The notes under the pieces were generated by a model. That model saw only the letters and a list, made by a program, of their open reading frames with translations, was not told the DNA's origin and did not search any database. A stretch of DNA of 64,000 bases from Actinomadura barringtoniae. Its GTDB lineage: Bacteria; Actinomycetota; Actinomycetes; Streptosporangiales; Streptosporangiaceae. The stretch covers positions 62,001 through 126,000 of the forward strand of contig NZ_JAGEOJ010000019.1 in the NCBI RefSeq assembly GCF_017573505.1, given 5' to 3'. Below are positions 42,163 to 50,642 of this stretch, piece by piece (position 1 is the first letter of the stretch; every line of letters begins with the position of its first letter). The translations under genes and the position numbers were made by a program.

Positions 42163-42879
42163 ATGAACGATCTGCTCGACACCGCCGTCGCCGCGCACGG
42201 CGGCCTGGACCGGTGGAACGAGGTCAAGTCGATCACCGTCGACGCCTCTGTCACCGGTGCCCTGTGGGCCCTCAAGAACCAGGATGACGCGCTCAAGGAC
42301 GTTCGCCTCGAGATCGACACCACGCGGCAGCGGCTGGCGATGGACTTCCCCGGCCAGGACAAACGGTCGGTCTTCGAGCCTCACCGAGTCGTTCTCCAGC
42401 GCCGTGATGGCGCGCTGATCGACGAACGCGACGACCCGGAAAGGTCGTTCGACGGTCACCAGCTCCAGACCCCGTGGGACGAGGTTCATCTCGCCTATTT
42501 CGCCGGGGAGGCGCTGTGGACGTACCTGAACACGCCCTTCCTCTATACCTGGCCCGGATTCGTCACCGAAGAGATCGCCCCCATCGAGGTCGGCGGTGAG
42601 ACGTGGCGGCGGCTGCAAGTGACGTTCCCCGACGACATCAAGAGCCACGCCCGCCGGCAGATCTCCTGCTTCGGGCCGGACGGGCTGCTGCGCCGCCATG
42701 ACTTCACCATCGACGTCCTCGGCGGCGCGACCGGCCTGCTCTACGCCACCGGCCACCGCGACGTCGGCGGCATCATCATCCCCACCACCCGACGGGGCTA
42801 CGCCTGGCAGGACGACTATCAGCTCATCCCGGAGCCGCTGCTGGTCGCCATCGACATGGCCGAGATCACCATCCGCTGA
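42163..42879 (+). CDS. Hypothetical protein, 238 aa
   Basis: Start ATG 42163 has AGGAGGAG five bases upstream. There is no signal peptide or membrane helix. The sequence begins MNDLLDTAVAAHGGLDRWNEVKSITVDAS, a pattern (HGG-x-x-x-W) seen in LolA/DUF-like proteins that bind a hydrophobic ligand in a half-barrel; the rest is rich in beta strands (FPGQDKRSVFEPHRVVLQR, EVGGETWRRLQVTFPDDI). The ORF upstream of 42163 is not part of it. Function unknown; it may be co-transcribed with the sigma factor 64 bases upstream. Confidence 0.8.
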   Translation: MNDLLDTAVAAHGGLDRWNEVKSITVDASVTGALWALKNQDDALKDVRLEIDTTRQRLAMDFPGQDKRSVFEPHRVVLQRRDGALIDERDDPERSFDGHQLQTPWDEVHLAYFAGEALWTYLNTPFLYTWPGFVTEEIAPIEVGGETWRRLQVTFPDDIKSHARRQISCFGPDGLLRRHDFTIDVLGGATGLLYATGHRDVGGIIIPTTRRGYAWQDDYQLIPEPLLVAIDMAEITIR

Positions 42880-42884
42880 CCTCG

Positions 42885-42921
42885 GCCGGCCGGTCCCGAA
42901 GCCCCTCCGGGACCGGCCGGC
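42885..42921. terminator. 14-bp stem-loop between convergent genes
   Basis: Arms centred on CCGGCCGGTCCCG (42886-42898) and CGGGACCGGCCGG (42908-42920) are perfect over 13 bases, extended by one pair, with a 9-base loop. It is placed between two convergent stops and can terminate both. Confidence 0.7.
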
Positions 42922-42946
42922 GAGGACCGTCGGCGATCTGATCGCC

Positions 42947-43495
42947 TCAGGCGGTGATCTCCAAGTAGATCGCGTTGAGCTCGTGTGTCGCGGCGGAGAA
43001 GTCGGCGTAGTCGGCGTTGTCGTCGGCGTCTTCCCAGTGGTTGTACATCTGGTTCGAACGGGTCCACGCCAGCATGTCCACGATCTGGGTGAAGGGCGAC
43101 GGGGCATACCGGGGAAGCAGCTCTCCTTCACCCGGGTAGGTCGTCGAAGTCAGATCCAGCCCCGTCAGCAGACGCAGCCAGTCCGCCGCCACCATGGCCG
43201 ACTGACCGATCAGGTGCAGATCCTCGTCCTGATCCTCCACCAGGCTCACCAGGGCCAGCTGTTCATAGATCGCCTGGGCGTCGACCGGTTCGCCGGCGGC
43301 GGCTCTGCGTACCTCTCGCACCGCTTCCGGGGTCGACATCGTCTGCTCATCACTGAGTTCGGCGTCCTGCTGCTCAACATGGTCGAGCAGCGGAGCGAAC
43401 AGGCCGTACAGGCGACTCGCCTGCTCACGCGAGTCCCAATCCCTCGCGAACTCATCGATGGCGCTGATCAACTCGGCGTAAGTCCTGTCCGTCAC
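42947..43495 (-). CDS. Hypothetical acidic protein, 182 aa
   Basis: No family recognised. The protein is acidic and predicted mostly helical (SRLYGLFAPLLDHVEQQDAELSDEQ; DADDNADYADFSAATHELNAI), cytoplasmic, without membrane segments. GTG 43495 is the likely start with a weak GGAG nearby. Codon use is like its neighbours, so it is a plausible real gene. It lies divergent from the LURP-one-like gene. Confidence 0.65.
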   Translation of the reverse strand: MTDRTYAELISAIDEFARDWDSREQASRLYGLFAPLLDHVEQQDAELSDEQTMSTPEAVREVRRAAAGEPVDAQAIYEQLALVSLVEDQDEDLHLIGQSAMVAADWLRLLTGLDLTSTTYPGEGELLPRYAPSPFTQIVDMLAWTRSNQMYNHWEDADDNADYADFSAATHELNAIYLEITA

Positions 43496-43657
43496 TCCAG
43501 TCTGGATAGCAGGTCGAACGTCAGCACGGACACCGATTGGTCAAGATCGTTCAGAGGGCGTAATCCCTGGCGATGCGAGCCGGATCGGCGGTGTGCGGCT
43601 TGTTCATGCTCCGCTGTCCGGGTAGTACGGTGTCGGACCGATGTGATGGAGGTCGCG

Positions 43658-44137
43658 GTGAAATACAAGGTGCGTGATCGGGTCTTCGGTTTCGGGGACG
43701 ACTCGTGGGTCGAGGACGAGCAAGGCGACAAGGTCTTCCTGCTCGATGGGAAGGCGTTCCGGATGCGCCAGGTCTTCGAGCTCAAGGACCGCGACGACCG
43801 GGTGGTCGCCGAGATCAAGGAGAAGCGGCTCAGCGTCCGGGACACGATGATCATCGAGCGTGACGGCGAGCGGCTGGCCACCGTGCACAAGAAGATGATC
43901 CACCTGGTCCACGACCGGTTCGAGATCGAGCTCGAAGGCGGCGGCGAGTGGACGGCCAAGGGCGACATCCTCGACAAGGAGTACGAGATCAAGGGCGACC
44001 ACGGAACGATCGCCAAGATCTCCCGTAAGTGGTTCAGCATCCGCGACACCTATGGCATCGAGGTCGAGCCCGGGATGGACGTGCCGCTCGTCCTGGCCGC
44101 GGCCATCGCCGTGGAGGCGATCTCCGAGGACGACTAG
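43658..44137 (+). CDS. LURP-one-related (tubby-like fold) protein
   Basis: 159 residues starting VKYKVRDRVFGFGDDSWVEDEQGDKVFLLDGKA, the characteristic opening of bacterial LURP-one/DUF567 (YxjI-like) proteins; DRFEIELEGGGEWTAKGDILDKEYEI and RKWFSIRDTYGIEV complete the 12-stranded barrel pattern. GTG 43658 with GGAGG four bases upstream is preferred to ATG 43646. Function unknown in bacteria; membrane-lipid binding is suspected from the tubby fold. Confidence 0.85.
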   Translation: MKYKVRDRVFGFGDDSWVEDEQGDKVFLLDGKAFRMRQVFELKDRDDRVVAEIKEKRLSVRDTMIIERDGERLATVHKKMIHLVHDRFEIELEGGGEWTAKGDILDKEYEIKGDHGTIAKISRKWFSIRDTYGIEVEPGMDVPLVLAAAIAVEAISEDD

Positions 44138-44154
44138 CGCGAGGTGTGGATGCG

Positions 44155-44571
44155 TTAGGGGGAGAGGCCGAAGCCGGTCGACAGCCGGGTGAAGTCGGCG
44201 TACATGCGGTCGTGGCGGAAGTGGTCGTCCTCGAAGCTGCACACGAAGACGACGGGTACGGCGTCACTGGTGTCGGTGGTGTCGGTGGTGGCGTCAGTGG
44301 TGCTGTCGCCTGCGTTGGTCACTGAGCCCCAGACGACTCCGAGGTCATCGGCGTACAGGCCGTTCTCGATGGTGAGCCGGTAGCCGGGCGCGGCGGTGAA
44401 GAACTGGCGGTAGAAGGTGTCGAGCGAGTCCCGCGACTGGATCGTGACCGAGGTGCCCATGAGCGAGAGCGTGGATTCGGGGTGGCGGTCGGCCAGCATC
44501 CGGGTGACGTCGTGGGTGTTGACGGCGTCGACGTAGTCGGTCAGGCAGCGTTCGACCTCGGCCGGGGTCAT
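44155..44571 (-). CDS. SnoaL-like/nuclear transport factor 2-fold protein
   Basis: 138 residues. It begins MTPAEVERCLTDYVDAVNTHDVTRMLADRHPES, the usual NTF2/SnoaL opening, and has a Thr/Asp-rich insertion (TTDATTDTTDTSD). The ATG overlaps the stop of the alpha/beta hydrolase (ATGA). Members include polyketide cyclases, isomerases and non-enzymatic binders; the role here is unknown. The end is 17 bases from the convergent LURP gene. Confidence 0.8.
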   Translation of the reverse strand: MTPAEVERCLTDYVDAVNTHDVTRMLADRHPESTLSLMGTSVTIQSRDSLDTFYRQFFTAAPGYRLTIENGLYADDLGVVWGSVTNAGDSTTDATTDTTDTSDAVPVVFVCSFEDDHFRHDRMYADFTRLSTGFGLSP

Positions 44572-45332
44572 GAGGTCGTCCGCGCGTCGGCGCTGGTCGC
44601 GGCGGCCCGATTCCAGTGGCCGGTCAGTGCCGCGGCGACCTCCTCGGGTCGTTCGATCTGCCACCAGTGGCCGCAGTCCAGCTCCAGGTAGTCGGCTGCG
44701 GCGATGTCGGCCGCGGAACGACCGAACGACGCCGACTGGAACGGGTCGTCGCGTCCCCACAGGACCAGTCCCGGCGGGTAGGCGGTGCCGGCGGTGAAGG
44801 CCCAGTCGCCGAAGAAGGGCTCGGAGCGGTAGAGGGGCAGGATGTGGTCCAGCATGCGGCGGTCGATGCCGGTGGCCACCTCGTCGGCGCGCCCGGGCGG
44901 CACTCCGACGGCTTCCAGCACCTGAACGCGGGCGGCGGGGTCGAGCGCCAGCAGCTGGTCGCGGGACGCCTCCCCGAGTTCGGCGGTCTGCCAGACCCGG
45001 GCCTGGGGATGCCACAGGTAGTCGTCGGCGCAGACGCCGCCGCCGAGCACCCAGCTGCGCACGAGGTCGGGGCGGGTGACGATGACGCCCTGGGCGATCA
45101 CCGAACCCTGGTCGTGACCGACGAGGTCGACCGGTTCGCCGATGGCGTCGAGCTCTCCGATCAGCCAGTTCATGTAGGCGAAGCGGGTGGCGGTGAAGGC
45201 GGCGGGGGAGTCGGTCCCGAATCCCGGGAGCCGTACGGCGAGGTCGTCGTGGTCGGCGAGCAGCGAGCGCAGCGGGTCCCAGACGGTGGCGGTGTCGGGC
45301 ACTCCGTGGACGTATACGACGGTCATGGTCAT
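44568..45332 (-). CDS. Alpha/beta-fold hydrolase
   Basis: 254 residues. VVYVHGVPDTATVW (oxyanion region), nucleophile motif GHDQGS with Asp at the Ser position (about residue 77; haloalkane/epoxide-hydrolase-like Asp nucleophile), acid VLWGRDDPF and His in LDCGHWWQIERP. An Asp nucleophile suggests epoxide hydrolase or dehalogenase chemistry instead of an esterase. ATG 45332 overlaps the tetR stop (ATGA). It is the second gene of the TetR-hydrolase-SnoaL operon. Confidence 0.85.
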   Translation of the reverse strand: MTMTVVYVHGVPDTATVWDPLRSLLADHDDLAVRLPGFGTDSPAAFTATRFAYMNWLIGELDAIGEPVDLVGHDQGSVIAQGVIVTRPDLVRSWVLGGGVCADDYLWHPQARVWQTAELGEASRDQLLALDPAARVQVLEAVGVPPGRADEVATGIDRRMLDHILPLYRSEPFFGDWAFTAGTAYPPGLVLWGRDDPFQSASFGRSAADIAAADYLELDCGHWWQIERPEEVAAALTGHWNRAAATSADARTTS

Positions 45333-45934
45333 CCGTTCTGAGTGGCGCCGAGGTGGACGGAGATGAGGGCCCGCCCGGCCTCGACCAGGTGGTTCTGGGG
45401 GCCGTCGGCGCCGAATACCTGGCTGGTGGCGAACGCGCCATCGACCACGAGCACCAGCTGGTCGGCCAGAGCGGGCGGGTCGGTGATTCCAAGCTGCTCG
45501 GCGAGCGTGGTCAGCCGCCGGCGCAGCTCCACCTTGTTGATCTGGGCCGCGGTACGGGCTCGGTGCCCGGCGTCGGCGAACTCGGCGGTGATGTTGAGGA
45601 ACGGGCAACCCCGGAACTCCGGCATGGCGATGTAGTCGCGAATCCACTCGAGCTGGGCGATCAGCTCGTCCGCCGGCCGGCCGGCGTGGTCTGCCGCGAT
45701 CGTGTCCCACACCTGCCAGAACGCGGCGTCCCGTCGGCGCAGGTAGGCGACCACCAGGTCGTCCTTGGTGGGAAACCAGCGGTACAGGGTCGACTTGGCG
45801 ATGCCCGACGTGGCCGCGATCTCGTCGACGCCCACGTTGCCGGCGCCCTTGGCCGTGAACAGCTCGTCCGCCGCCATGACGAGCTCGTCCCGGACCGCCG
45901 GGCCCCTGACCTGACTCCTCTTGTGCGGCGGCAC
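45329..45934 (-). CDS. TetR-family transcriptional regulator
   Basis: 201 residues from GTG 45934 (GGGAGG seven bases upstream); an extension to 46099 runs through the operator and is rejected. HTH: RDELVMAADELFTAKGAGNVGVDEIAATSGIAKSTLYRWFPTKDDL. The first gene of its operon; a large palindrome overlaps its promoter, implying autorepression together with the hydrolase and SnoaL genes. Confidence 0.9.
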   Translation of the reverse strand: MPPHKRSQVRGPAVRDELVMAADELFTAKGAGNVGVDEIAATSGIAKSTLYRWFPTKDDLVVAYLRRRDAAFWQVWDTIAADHAGRPADELIAQLEWIRDYIAMPEFRGCPFLNITAEFADAGHRARTAAQINKVELRRRLTTLAEQLGITDPPALADQLVLVVDGAFATSQVFGADGPQNHLVEAGRALISVHLGATQNG

Positions 45935-45945
45935 CGCGCCTCCCT

Positions 45946-45997
45946 CTATCGCTACCGATCTGTAGCGATAGTACGAGACAGATCTGTAGCGATACAA
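45946..45997 (-). promoter_or_regulatory. Promoter and operators of the TetR-hydrolase-SnoaL operon
   Basis: On the minus strand, TTGTAT (45992-45997) and TACTAT (45968-45973) are spaced 18 bases as -35 and -10 elements. A perfect palindrome CTATCGCTAC-N6-GTAGCGATAG (45946-45971) overlaps the -10 box and transcript start. A second copy of its right half (GATCTGTAGCGATA, 45981-45994) lies over the -35 box. Binding by the adjacent TetR is inferred. Confidence 0.65.
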
Positions 45998-46019
45998 GCC
46001 GGTCTCGATATCATCCAGG

Positions 46020-46243
46020 CGCGCGGCGCCACCGATGCGTGGACGGGCGGCTGCCGCTGGAACGCCGCCGCCGAACGCACCGAGTCGGTGGCCCTGCACT
46101 GGAACGGCTCACAGTGGACGGCCCTGCCCCGGCTCCCCATCGATCGACCCGACCGGTGCGTCGCCGGCGTCGCACCCGCCGCCGACGGTACGGTCTGGGC
46201 TCTCACGCTGATCGACTCACCCCTGCTCCTCACCTCCCCCTGA
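46020..46243 (+). pseudogene. Fragment of a beta-propeller-like secreted protein
   Basis: An open segment without a credible start reads AWTGGCRWNAAAERTESVAL, then HWNGSQWTALP and ADGTVWAL. This W-G-x-N/T-W repeat style is common in actinobacterial secreted WD/Kelch-like proteins. It ends at a proper stop (46243) but lacks any 5' part, since the divergent TetR promoter occupies that DNA. Probably a 3' relic. Confidence 0.35.
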
Positions 46244-46268
46244 GAACCGGCGAGGCTTGGACTTGGGC

Positions 46269-46964
46269 TCAGGCGATCTGAGGCAGGGCGCGGCCGACTC
46301 TCTGGGCCACCTCGACGATGTGCTCCTCGACCGTCCTGGCCTGGTCGGCCCGGTGGGTGATGATGTTGACGCACGTCTGGGGATAGGTGTCCGGCACCGG
46401 GGCGGCGATGGCGTACGCGCCGATCAAGATCTCGCCTTCGCTGGTCGCGTAGCCGCGTTCGCGGGCCAGTGTCACGGCTTCGGGCTCGCCATCGAGCGGC
46501 GGCCCGGCGGACAGGAGCGCGTAGCCGGCCGCTCCCCGGTCGATCGGTGTACGCATCCCGACCTTGAACGCTATGTGGTGGGAGGTCGTCGTCGGCTCCT
46601 CGAGCGCGATCGCGGCGGCCTCCCTGCCCTCGGCGACGAACAGCGAGATGGTGCAGCCGAGTTCGTCGGCCGCCTCGCGCATGACCGGGAGCGCGGCCGC
46701 GCGCAGCGCGGGCAGGTAGGTGTCGGCGAGCGTGGCCAGCAGGGCGCCGGGATGGTAGGCGCCGTCGTCGCCCTGGGTGACGAAACCGAAGTTCACCAGC
46801 GTCTGCAGGATCCGATAGGCGATCGAGCGGTGCACGTCGAGTTCGCCGGCGAGCTCCTGGACGGTCATGCCGCCGTTGGACTCCACGACCGCGAGTAGAG
46901 CGTGCAGGCCGCGGGCGAGTGTCTGGCTGCCCGCCTGCGTGCGTCCCGTCGTGGCTCCTGTCAT
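46269..46964 (-). CDS. IclR-family regulator of the meta-cleavage cluster
   Basis: 231 residues. Winged HTH (SQTLARGLHALLAVVESNGGMTVQELAGELDVHRSIAYRILQTL) and IclR effector domain (ADELGCTISLFVAEG, KVGMRTPIDRGAAGYALL, VNIITHRADQ). It is closely similar in sequence to the second IclR gene at 59.1 kb. It is divergent from the mhpA-like gene; two identical palindromes lie between. In E. coli (MhpR) and Rhodococcus (HppR), an IclR protein controls phenylpropionate degradation, so the same role is inferred. Confidence 0.9.
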   Translation of the reverse strand: MTGATTGRTQAGSQTLARGLHALLAVVESNGGMTVQELAGELDVHRSIAYRILQTLVNFGFVTQGDDGAYHPGALLATLADTYLPALRAAALPVMREAADELGCTISLFVAEGREAAAIALEEPTTTSHHIAFKVGMRTPIDRGAAGYALLSAGPPLDGEPEAVTLARERGYATSEGEILIGAYAIAAPVPDTYPQTCVNIITHRADQARTVEEHIVEVAQRVGRALPQIA

Positions 46965-47068
46965 GGAACGAGCCTTTCACAAGTCGTCCCGGGTCGGCTC
47001 GGCGGACATTCGGTGATGGCCGTGGTCCCCGGACGGTCATCGTCCCGCTGATTCCCGATCATCATCCT

Positions 47069-47083
47069 GTGCGTTATATGCAC
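47069..47083. promoter_or_regulatory. IclR box A
   Basis: GTGCGTTATATGCAC, a near-palindrome (GTGC/GCAC outer arms), 105 bases from the iclR start. It is identical to box B 113 bases away and similar to sites near 62.87 and 63.01-63.04 kb. Confidence 0.7.
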
Positions 47084-47181
47084 GATCTCGATCTATATTT
47101 TCACAGATGCCCATGTTTCGGGCAGGTGAACCGTTGACGCTCCCCAGGTGGCTGGCTATCGTGTGATTATCGCAACAGAGT

Positions 47182-47196
47182 GTGCGTTATATGCAC
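47182..47196. promoter_or_regulatory. IclR box B
   Basis: Exact second copy of GTGCGTTATATGCAC, extended to GTGTGC...GCACAC arms (47180-47198), ending 29 bases before the mhpA-like ATG. Its closeness to the start suggests repression, or an activator site with a very short leader. A partial site (GTGATTATCGCA, 47163-47174) precedes it. Confidence 0.7.
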
Positions 47197-47224
47197 ACTA
47201 TGAAGGCCTAGTGAGAGGGCGTCA

Positions 47225-48886
47225 ATGGGTTCCAGTCCCTGGGGTTCGGCACCGCCTCCCGTCACCGGCGAGCGCGTGGACGTGCTCGTCGTGGGTGCCG
47301 GACCGGTCGGGCTGACGGTCGCGAATCTGCTCGGCGCGCGCGGTGTCTCGGTGCTCGTCGCCGAAGAGCGCGCGGAGCTCATCGACTACCCGCGGGGCGT
47401 CGGCCTGGACGACGAGTCGCTGCGCACGTTCCAGACGATCGGGCTCGCCGACCGGGTTCAGCTGCACACGATTCCGAACCAGATCCTGCGCTTTGTGAAC
47501 GGCACGGGGCAGCTGCTCGCCGAGATCGCGCCGAGCGGCGCCGACTACGGCTGGCCCAAGCGCAGCGGGTTCGTGCAGCCGCTCGTCGACGCCGAACTGC
47601 TGGCCGGCCTGTCGCGGCATCCGTCGGTCGAGGTGTCATGGCGGACGCGGGTGGAGACGTTCCACCAGACCGACGACGCGGTGACCGTCAGGGTCCGCTC
47701 GGCGGACGGGTCGGCGCGCGACGTCCTGGCCGGTTATGTGGTCGGGTGCGACGGGGGACGCAGCCTCACGCGCCGCGTGCTCGGGACGAGCTTCGAGGGG
47801 ACGACGTCCTCGACCCGGTGGCTCGTGGTCGACATCGGCAACGACCCGCTGGGCTCCCCGAACAGCTACGTGGGAGCCGACCCGAAGCGCCCGTTCGCCT
47901 CCATCTCGATCGCGCACGGCATCCGGCGGTTCGAGTTCATGATGATGCCGCACGAGACCGACGACGAGGCCGCCGAGCCGGAGTTCCTGCACCGGCTGCT
48001 GCGGCCTCTGGTGCCGGACCCGACCGGAGCCCATGTCATCAGGCACCGGGTCTACACCCACCACTCGCGCATAGCGGGAACGTTCGGCCAGGGACGTGTT
48101 CTGCTCGCCGGCGACGCCGCCCATCTCATGCCGGTCTGGCAGGGACAGGGATACAACAGCGGCATCCGCGACGCGGCGAACCTCGGCTGGAAGCTCGCCG
48201 CCGTCGTCGGCGGCCTGTGCGGCGAGGAGCTGCTGGCCACCTACGACCAGGAGCGGCGCGAGCACGCCCGCGCGATGATCGACCTGTCCACCACGGTCGG
48301 CAGGATCATCTCGATCCGCAACCGTCCGCTCGCCTGGGCGCGTGACCGGATCGCCTCCGCCGCGTCGATGCTGCCGACGCTGAAGCGCTACATCGTCGAG
48401 ATGCGGTTCAAGCCCATGCCGCGGTACCGCAGCGGTGCGGTCGTCCCGTCGGCCGGCCCGGACTCCCCGGTCGGGCGCCTGTTCATCCAGCCCGAGGTTC
48501 AGACCGCGGACGGCCTCATGCTCCTCGATGACGCGCTCGGCGACTGGTTCGCGGTCATCTGCTGGAACAACGACCCGACCGCCATCCTCGACGCGGACGC
48601 GCTGGCCATCTGCCGGCGGCTGGGGGCACGGCTCGTCGCCGTCGTGCCGAGGGCGCAACTCGGCATGGACAACTTTCCGCGCGAGGTCCTCGTCGTCGGG
48701 GATCTCGGCCCGTTGAAGAGCTGGTTCGACGCGCACCGGGAGTCGGTGCTCTTTCTGCGCCCCGACCGCTGCGTCGCGGCCGCCGCGGTGGCCCAGAAGG
48801 CCTCGGAGACGACCCGCGAGTTCGCGGAGGTCCTGGCCTTGCACGAGTCGACCAAGGCCCTGGATGAGGTGAGCGAGCATGACTGA
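47225..48886 (+). CDS. mhpA: MhpA-type 3-(3-hydroxyphenyl)propionate hydroxylase (FAD monooxygenase)
   Basis: 553 residues, the same length as E. coli MhpA (554). FAD-binding VVGAGPVGLTVANLLGARG (about 22-40), DG motif GCDGGRS (about 178) and second FAD motif LLAGDAAHLMPVWQGQGYNSGIRDAANLGWKL (about 295-326); the C-terminal thioredoxin-like domain of phenol hydroxylases is also present. It would hydroxylate a phenolic acid next to the OH to give a catechol, the substrate for MhpB. GAGAGGG is well placed before ATG. First gene of the operon; it overlaps the next by 8 bases. The exact substrate may differ, given the unusual neighbours. Confidence 0.85.
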   Translation: MGSSPWGSAPPPVTGERVDVLVVGAGPVGLTVANLLGARGVSVLVAEERAELIDYPRGVGLDDESLRTFQTIGLADRVQLHTIPNQILRFVNGTGQLLAEIAPSGADYGWPKRSGFVQPLVDAELLAGLSRHPSVEVSWRTRVETFHQTDDAVTVRVRSADGSARDVLAGYVVGCDGGRSLTRRVLGTSFEGTTSSTRWLVVDIGNDPLGSPNSYVGADPKRPFASISIAHGIRRFEFMMMPHETDDEAAEPEFLHRLLRPLVPDPTGAHVIRHRVYTHHSRIAGTFGQGRVLLAGDAAHLMPVWQGQGYNSGIRDAANLGWKLAAVVGGLCGEELLATYDQERREHARAMIDLSTTVGRIISIRNRPLAWARDRIASAASMLPTLKRYIVEMRFKPMPRYRSGAVVPSAGPDSPVGRLFIQPEVQTADGLMLLDDALGDWFAVICWNNDPTAILDADALAICRRLGARLVAVVPRAQLGMDNFPREVLVVGDLGPLKSWFDAHRESVLFLRPDRCVAAAAVAQKASETTREFAEVLALHESTKALDEVSEHD

Positions 48887-50642
48887 CGAACGCAACGACT
48901 ACGACCACACCGTCGACGTCCTTGTCATCGGATCGGGCGCAGGCGGGTTCACCGCGGCGCTCACGGCGAACGCACGCGGGCTCAGCACGCTCGTCGTGGA
49001 GAAGGCCGGGCACTTCGGTGGCTCGAGCGCCCTTTCCGGAGGAGGAATCTGGGCCCCCGGAGCGCCACCGCAGGCCCGGGAGGGGGTGCACCCCGACCGT
49101 GCGGAAGTCCTCGGCTATCTCCGCGAGATCACGGAGGGGGAGGTGAGCGAGAGCCGGCTGACCGCGTACCTGGAGAACGTTCCGAAGATGCTCGGCTTCC
49201 TGGAGGAGTCGAGCGAGCACCTGCGCTTCGTGTGGAAGCCCGGCTATCCCGACTACTACCCCGAGCTTCCGGGGGGTTCGGCCGAAGGCAGCGTCATCAA
49301 CATCCCTCCGATCGACATGCGCGCGCTCAAGACGGACGCCGAGTTCCTGTTGCCCCCGCACGCGGTCGCTCCAGCGGGGTTGTGGATCGGCCCGAACGAA
49401 CTCGTCGACTTCTACCGGCTTCGCCAGAGCTGGAAGGGAAAGCTCCTGTTCGCCCGGCTGCTGTGGCGGATGGCCCGTGCCCGGATACTGGGCGAACGCG
49501 TCGTGACGATGGGTCAGGCGCTCATGACCCGGCTGATGCTCGCGTTCCGTGAACAGGGTCTCCAGCTGTGGCTCGACACGCCCATGACCTCGCTGCTCAC
49601 CGACGGCGACGGGCGGGCGATCGGCGCCGAGGTCAGCCGGAGCGGGCAGCCGCGGCGGATCCGGGCGCGGCACGGTGTCATCGTCGCGACCGGTGGATTC
49701 GACCACGGCACCGAGTTCCGCCGGACCCACCAGCCGTACGCCGACCCGTCGCTCAGTCTCGGCGCCACGTCGAACACCGGAGACGGCATCATCGCCGCGC
49801 AGCGGATAGGCGCGGACGTCGCGCTCATGGACGGCGCCTGGTGGTACCCGGCCGTCGCCTGGGGCGATGGACGGGTGCAGTTCAGCCTCAACGAACGCAT
49901 GATGCCGGCGCAGTTCATCGTCAACGGCGACGGCGATCGCTTCATCAACGAGGCCGCGCCGTACCAGGACTTCGGGTACACGATGATCCAGGGCGAGGGC
50001 GCGGGGGTCCGGCACATACCGGTCTGGCTGGTCACCAACGAGTGGTGCTGGCGCCGCTACGTGATCTTCGGGCACCTGCCGCTGCCGCGGATCCCGTTCG
50101 CGCCGGTGCCGACCGGACGCGCCCTGCCCGGCTCCTGGTCGGCGTCGGAGTCGGTCGTCACGGGCCGGACACTCGACGAGATCGCCGGGCGCATCGGCGT
50201 TCCGGCCGACCGGCTGCGCAGGACCGCCGAACGGTACGACGCCATGGCCAAGGCCGGGCGCGATGCGGACTTTCGGCGCGGGGACAGCCTCTATGACCGC
50301 TACTACAGCGACCGCACGCTGCCACATCCGAACCTGGAGCCGCTGGGGGAGGGCCCCTACTACGCCTTCGCCCTCGTGCTGTCCGACCTGGGCACCAACG
50401 GCGGCATCGTCACCGACGAGCGGGCCCGCGCGCTCGGCGCCGGCGGCGCGGTCATCGACGGGCTGTACGCGACCGGCAACGCCTCCGCGACGGTCATGGG
50501 CCGCAGCTATGCGGGCGCGGGCGCCACGCTCGGGCCGGCCATGACGTTCGGATACGTCGCCGCCAACGACATCGCCAACGACATCGCCGACGGCACCGGG
50601 GACGGCACCGGGGACGCGGCGCGACAGGGGGACCCGTCGTGA
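48879..50642 (+). CDS. 3-ketosteroid-delta1-dehydrogenase-like FAD flavoprotein
   Basis: 587 residues. GSGAGG dinucleotide motif (about 18-23), GGSSALSGGGIWAPG (typical of KstD and fumarate-reductase flavoproteins), VIVATGGFDHG, RFINEAAPYQDFGY, and the C-terminal LYATGNASATVMGRSYAGAGATLGPAMTFGY with catalytic Tyr region. KstD enzymes introduce a double bond next to a ring ketone. In a catechol-forming operon it could aromatise a cyclohexenone to a phenol before MhpA acts. Not part of the classical mhp/hpp pathway. It overlaps both neighbours. Confidence 0.82.
   Translation: MTDERNDYDHTVDVLVIGSGAGGFTAALTANARGLSTLVVEKAGHFGGSSALSGGGIWAPGAPPQAREGVHPDRAEVLGYLREITEGEVSESRLTAYLENVPKMLGFLEESSEHLRFVWKPGYPDYYPELPGGSAEGSVINIPPIDMRALKTDAEFLLPPHAVAPAGLWIGPNELVDFYRLRQSWKGKLLFARLLWRMARARILGERVVTMGQALMTRLMLAFREQGLQLWLDTPMTSLLTDGDGRAIGAEVSRSGQPRRIRARHGVIVATGGFDHGTEFRRTHQPYADPSLSLGATSNTGDGIIAAQRIGADVALMDGAWWYPAVAWGDGRVQFSLNERMMPAQFIVNGDGDRFINEAAPYQDFGYTMIQGEGAGVRHIPVWLVTNEWCWRRYVIFGHLPLPRIPFAPVPTGRALPGSWSASESVVTGRTLDEIAGRIGVPADRLRRTAERYDAMAKAGRDADFRRGDSLYDRYYSDRTLPHPNLEPLGEGPYYAFALVLSDLGTNGGIVTDERARALGAGGAVIDGLYATGNASATVMGRSYAGAGATLGPAMTFGYVAANDIANDIADGTGDGTGDAARQGDPS

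Noticed and set aside
46005..46243. Full-length plus-strand gene from 45353 to 46243
   Set aside because: The 5' part is antisense to tetR and its promoter; only the last 75 codons look protein-like, so it is listed as a fragment.
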